A program made the position numbers and the translations under genes. This document shows positions 62,901-64,000 of a stretch of DNA of 64,000 bases, in pieces; within the stretch, counting starts at the first letter, position 1, and each line of letters opens with the position of its first letter. Origin of the DNA: Nitrospirota bacterium (lineage in GTDB: Bacteria; Nitrospirota; Nitrospiria; SBBL01; JAADHI01); the NCBI GenBank assembly GCA_029261135.1, contig JAJDBX010000045.1, positions 1 through 64,000 on the forward strand, given 5' to 3'. Under the pieces are notes generated by a model. It was not told where the DNA came from, made no database searches, and saw nothing but the letters and a program-made list of their open reading frames with translations.

Positions 62901-64000
62901 CCCTTCATATTTCAAATTCGATTTAAAGGCGAGCTGTCTTTTTTCTTTTCCATTATTTTGAGATAAAGGAAGCATTTCTGCTTCAAAGTCACCAGAAAAA
63001 GACCCTGAAAAAATTTTTCCGGAAACTGCTGAAAATCCAACCTTATCTGCATGATAAGAAACGACACCTTCCACAGACCCAATCGCTTGATCCACCGCAC
63101 GTAATGCAGGCAGTTCAAGTTTTCCATTTAAGCTAATATCGGGAATTCCTCCAGACAGTACCCCCGTAAAAACAAGTGTCCCTGAAACAGATTGATTTTT
63201 AATAAATACTGTTACAGCCTGATCCAGGCCAAACGACGCAATCGACTCAATCGGAAGCTTCAAATCAAGATGAAGATCCAAGGGTTTTTCCGTCTTCAAA
63301 CGAATATCCCCCTTTACATTTAAAGACATCGGGCCAGAAAACATTTCAGCCTTCATGATCTCAATCTTGTCGGGATCGACCAACATTTCACCTTGAAACT
63401 GGTCGATTTCTTTTGTCATCTCCTCTGTCGAAACCATCCCCTTAGAGGCGATGAGATTGATCTCAAATTGCCTCATCTTCAGGTCTGGCCGAATCTCACT
63501 GGAAATCCCTGAAAGGGATAGCTCTTTTAAGACCCCATTCCCTTTATAAAATAGATGACCATCGCTGACACGAATCTCACGAATAATAAATACAGGAGAG
63601 GCAAAGCCCCCTCCTTGCTTAGATTTTACCTTTTTCAAAAAGGGAAGTTTTTGAGACCCGTCACCTGAGAGCTGAATATTGGGCGCATCAATCTCTATCT
63701 TTCTCACAAGGAAAATTTCTGTAAAAATAGAACCCGGACTCACATAAACCCTAAGGGTTTCTGCTGAAAATAGTGGCGGGGCCCCAGCCTGCTCTGAGGC
63801 GATCACAAACGATTCCAGGGCAATGGATGCCGTCATCAGGTTGATACTGGCGGACTCAATGGAAACAGCTTGACCCACAATTTTTTCTAATTGAGTCGCC
63901 GCAATACCTACAATTCTTTCAGAAAAAAACGGACTTTGGAGGATGACTTGAGAAAGCCCAACGAGAACAATCAATGTGATCAAAATGGATAGAATCCACT
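59988..64000 (-). CDS. tamB: TamB-family translocation/assembly protein (5' end may lie outside)
   Basis: This 1331-residue or longer periplasm-spanning protein starts with an N-terminal membrane helix (LITLIVLVGLSQVIL). A long beta-helical AsmA/DUF490 body follows (repeated short beta strands, GKGLLTGKGVIRY, GSFEKPQFQF), ending in the conserved TamB C-terminal domain with GDILALLAIGKTT, and the ending FRFEFR. TamB-like proteins bridge inner and outer membranes and probably carry lipid. The frame is open to the window edge (WILSILITLI), so the true start is probably just beyond position 64000. It overlaps tamA by 4 bp. Confidence 0.9.
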   Translation of the reverse strand, partial: WILSILITLIVLVGLSQVILQSPFFSERIVGIAATQLEKIVGQAVSIESASINLMTASIALESFVIASEQAGAPPLFSAETLRVYVSPGSIFTEIFLVRKIEIDAPNIQLSGDGSQKLPFLKKVKSKQGGGFASPVFIIREIRVSDGHLFYKGNGVLKELSLSGISSEIRPDLKMRQFEINLIASKGMVSTEEMTKEIDQFQGEMLVDPDKIEIMKAEMFSGPMSLNVKGDIRLKTEKPLDLHLDLKLPIESIASFGLDQAVTVFIKNQSVSGTLVFTGVLSGGIPDISLNGKLELPALRAVDQAIGSVEGVVSYHADKVGFSAVSGKIFSGSFSGDFEAEMLPLSQNNGKEKRQLAFKSNLKYEGIPIDQVLNVSPFRDRVKGLTLKGIFASGDVALAGPGKENDRVQVFGSLRVERRPLFSPPLEAESSSIQKLIALLKRGKLDWRWSPKGMVLQEAEFLLPETKVSIDGSWSNEKGLSLDARLSSQEVSQIATIFHTPLAGEMNVNGVFTHLDGISIFEGGVLVEKGQLRGQTFTSFASGLYLKGTQIRIKEAVLRVPAKRKEEIGKSGPPAGLYLAKGKLDLEDLKAPHFDFKVEIKAGNPQEVFQFLDLKVPLYSTVNGSITVRGVPESYFVKGPFELNAGSIYGEDFDQGWADLTVSEKEVLLENVVLTKGKGLLTGKGVIRYNHTYSLAIKGEDLRVQGTHLLRWMPPSLTARVGLVVSGEGSFEKPQFQFVAAIKDLHYSELSSVRGTIKADWHDKEISFEGDFPDKKISVKGDVQVAPFFPYTFSGSFDQFRIDPIVNEYLPGTIGEVVLQVSGKLSGSGEISKPALLTLSGDLSELRADFGEYQLQNDGPLAIQAKEGTFLFKNTRFKGENTALVLNGSLTIFQRWGIFLKGKADLNLITFFSKKIASGKGEAVLDLAVSDEWASPKFRGELKLQEGRIRTAHLSQLIKVSALSALFNERHVILENLQGKLGGGDFHATGKVVLDGFKAGDFGFLLELDQVRLDLAKDLPATVKGELFFQKKGLDQTLDGDLSVKHIYYEKKVNLKTVVADFLKKKGNTLSEETPIIGQTKINIHLYGKDDIWIANNLTKMPLEIDLILKGLFDHPQLLGNIDVPKGEIYFRNNTFRVTSGSVNFSKPEEIDPVFDLRARTTVRNVVTDRNYDIDLELSGTVSQINLRWNAFPALSEGDILALLAIGKTTADLVQVGGRSDTEATNFVVSEFLADPLEQVTGVVGKPVEDITGIDDIRVEPSIDDRNPDATIGTRLTAEKRLLEDRLIVIYQTTLDPSEEEVIRMVYEVNKHISLVGKQDEDGQVGGDIRFRFEFR

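Noticed and set aside
1..64000. CRISPR arrays, prophage structural genes, intact transposases
   Set aside because: No regularly spaced repeats, no phage structural or packaging genes and no intact transposase gene were recognised.

Overview
This is a 64 kb stretch of a Gram-negative bacterial chromosome of moderate GC content. A TamA/TamB-type outer-membrane assembly pair, an OprB-like porin, lipoproteins, isolated flagellar-type genes and c-di-GMP parts (a GEMM-I riboswitch and a PilZ protein) point to a diderm, motile or surface-attached organism. No ribosomal RNA or marker gene fixes the phylum. The mix (MidA, membrane-spermidine synthase-TPR fusion, ACP-acyl-AMP ligase-acyltransferase fusion, GlcD-GlcF fusion, DUF2330, a chromosomal integron) would suit a Nitrospirota, Nitrospinota or former deltaproteobacterial lineage, but that is inference.

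Layout. 0-2.2 kb: a decayed integron end, with an SRPBCC gene, an attI-like segment, a broken integron integrase and a fragment of the 5' end of midA. 2.3-24.7 kb: mostly housekeeping genes. These are midA, a large spermidine synthase-like membrane protein, an arsenic pair (aquaporin plus arsenate reductase), tRNA-Leu(UAA), dgkA, an acyl-activation fusion, a SLC13 transporter with a tandem Usp, a 29-residue bS22/mS38-like protein, an Mrp/NBP35 ATPase, an undecaprenyl-phosphate sugar transferase operon, a GlcD-GlcF fusion, selO and prmA. 24.8-28 kb: accessory DNA with a frameshifted gene, a cold-shock protein and a second attI-like site feeding a methyltransferase. 28-37 kb: groES, tex, a SWIB protein, small TPR and VF530 genes, a fliK/flhB-like pair and a glycogen-debranching-like hydrolase.

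37-44 kb is a gene graveyard plus islands: a glycosyltransferase stub, a frameshifted ankyrin gene, a c-di-GMP riboswitch-controlled lytic transglycosylase/PilZ operon, decayed RnfD-like and DUF2330 genes, and a type II restriction-modification system lying between an attC-like and a third attI-like sequence. 44-64 kb returns to core genes: an MFS carrier, pfkA, mtnA, a DEAD-box helicase, a lipoprotein with twelve 27-residue EF-hand-like repeats, a metal-uptake operon (OprB-like porin, ZnuA-like binding protein, NikR-type regulator, ATPase and permease with His-rich tails), and a TamA-like protein with about seven POTRA domains followed by TamB.

The most unusual signal is the integron system. 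An integrase pseudogene is present once. Two near-identical attI-like segments and a third related one lie 16-27 kb apart, each directly upstream of a minus-strand accessory gene. A 106-107 bp inverted-repeat element occurs at two of the three sites. The window therefore appears to hold a fossil integron whose platform was duplicated and scattered.
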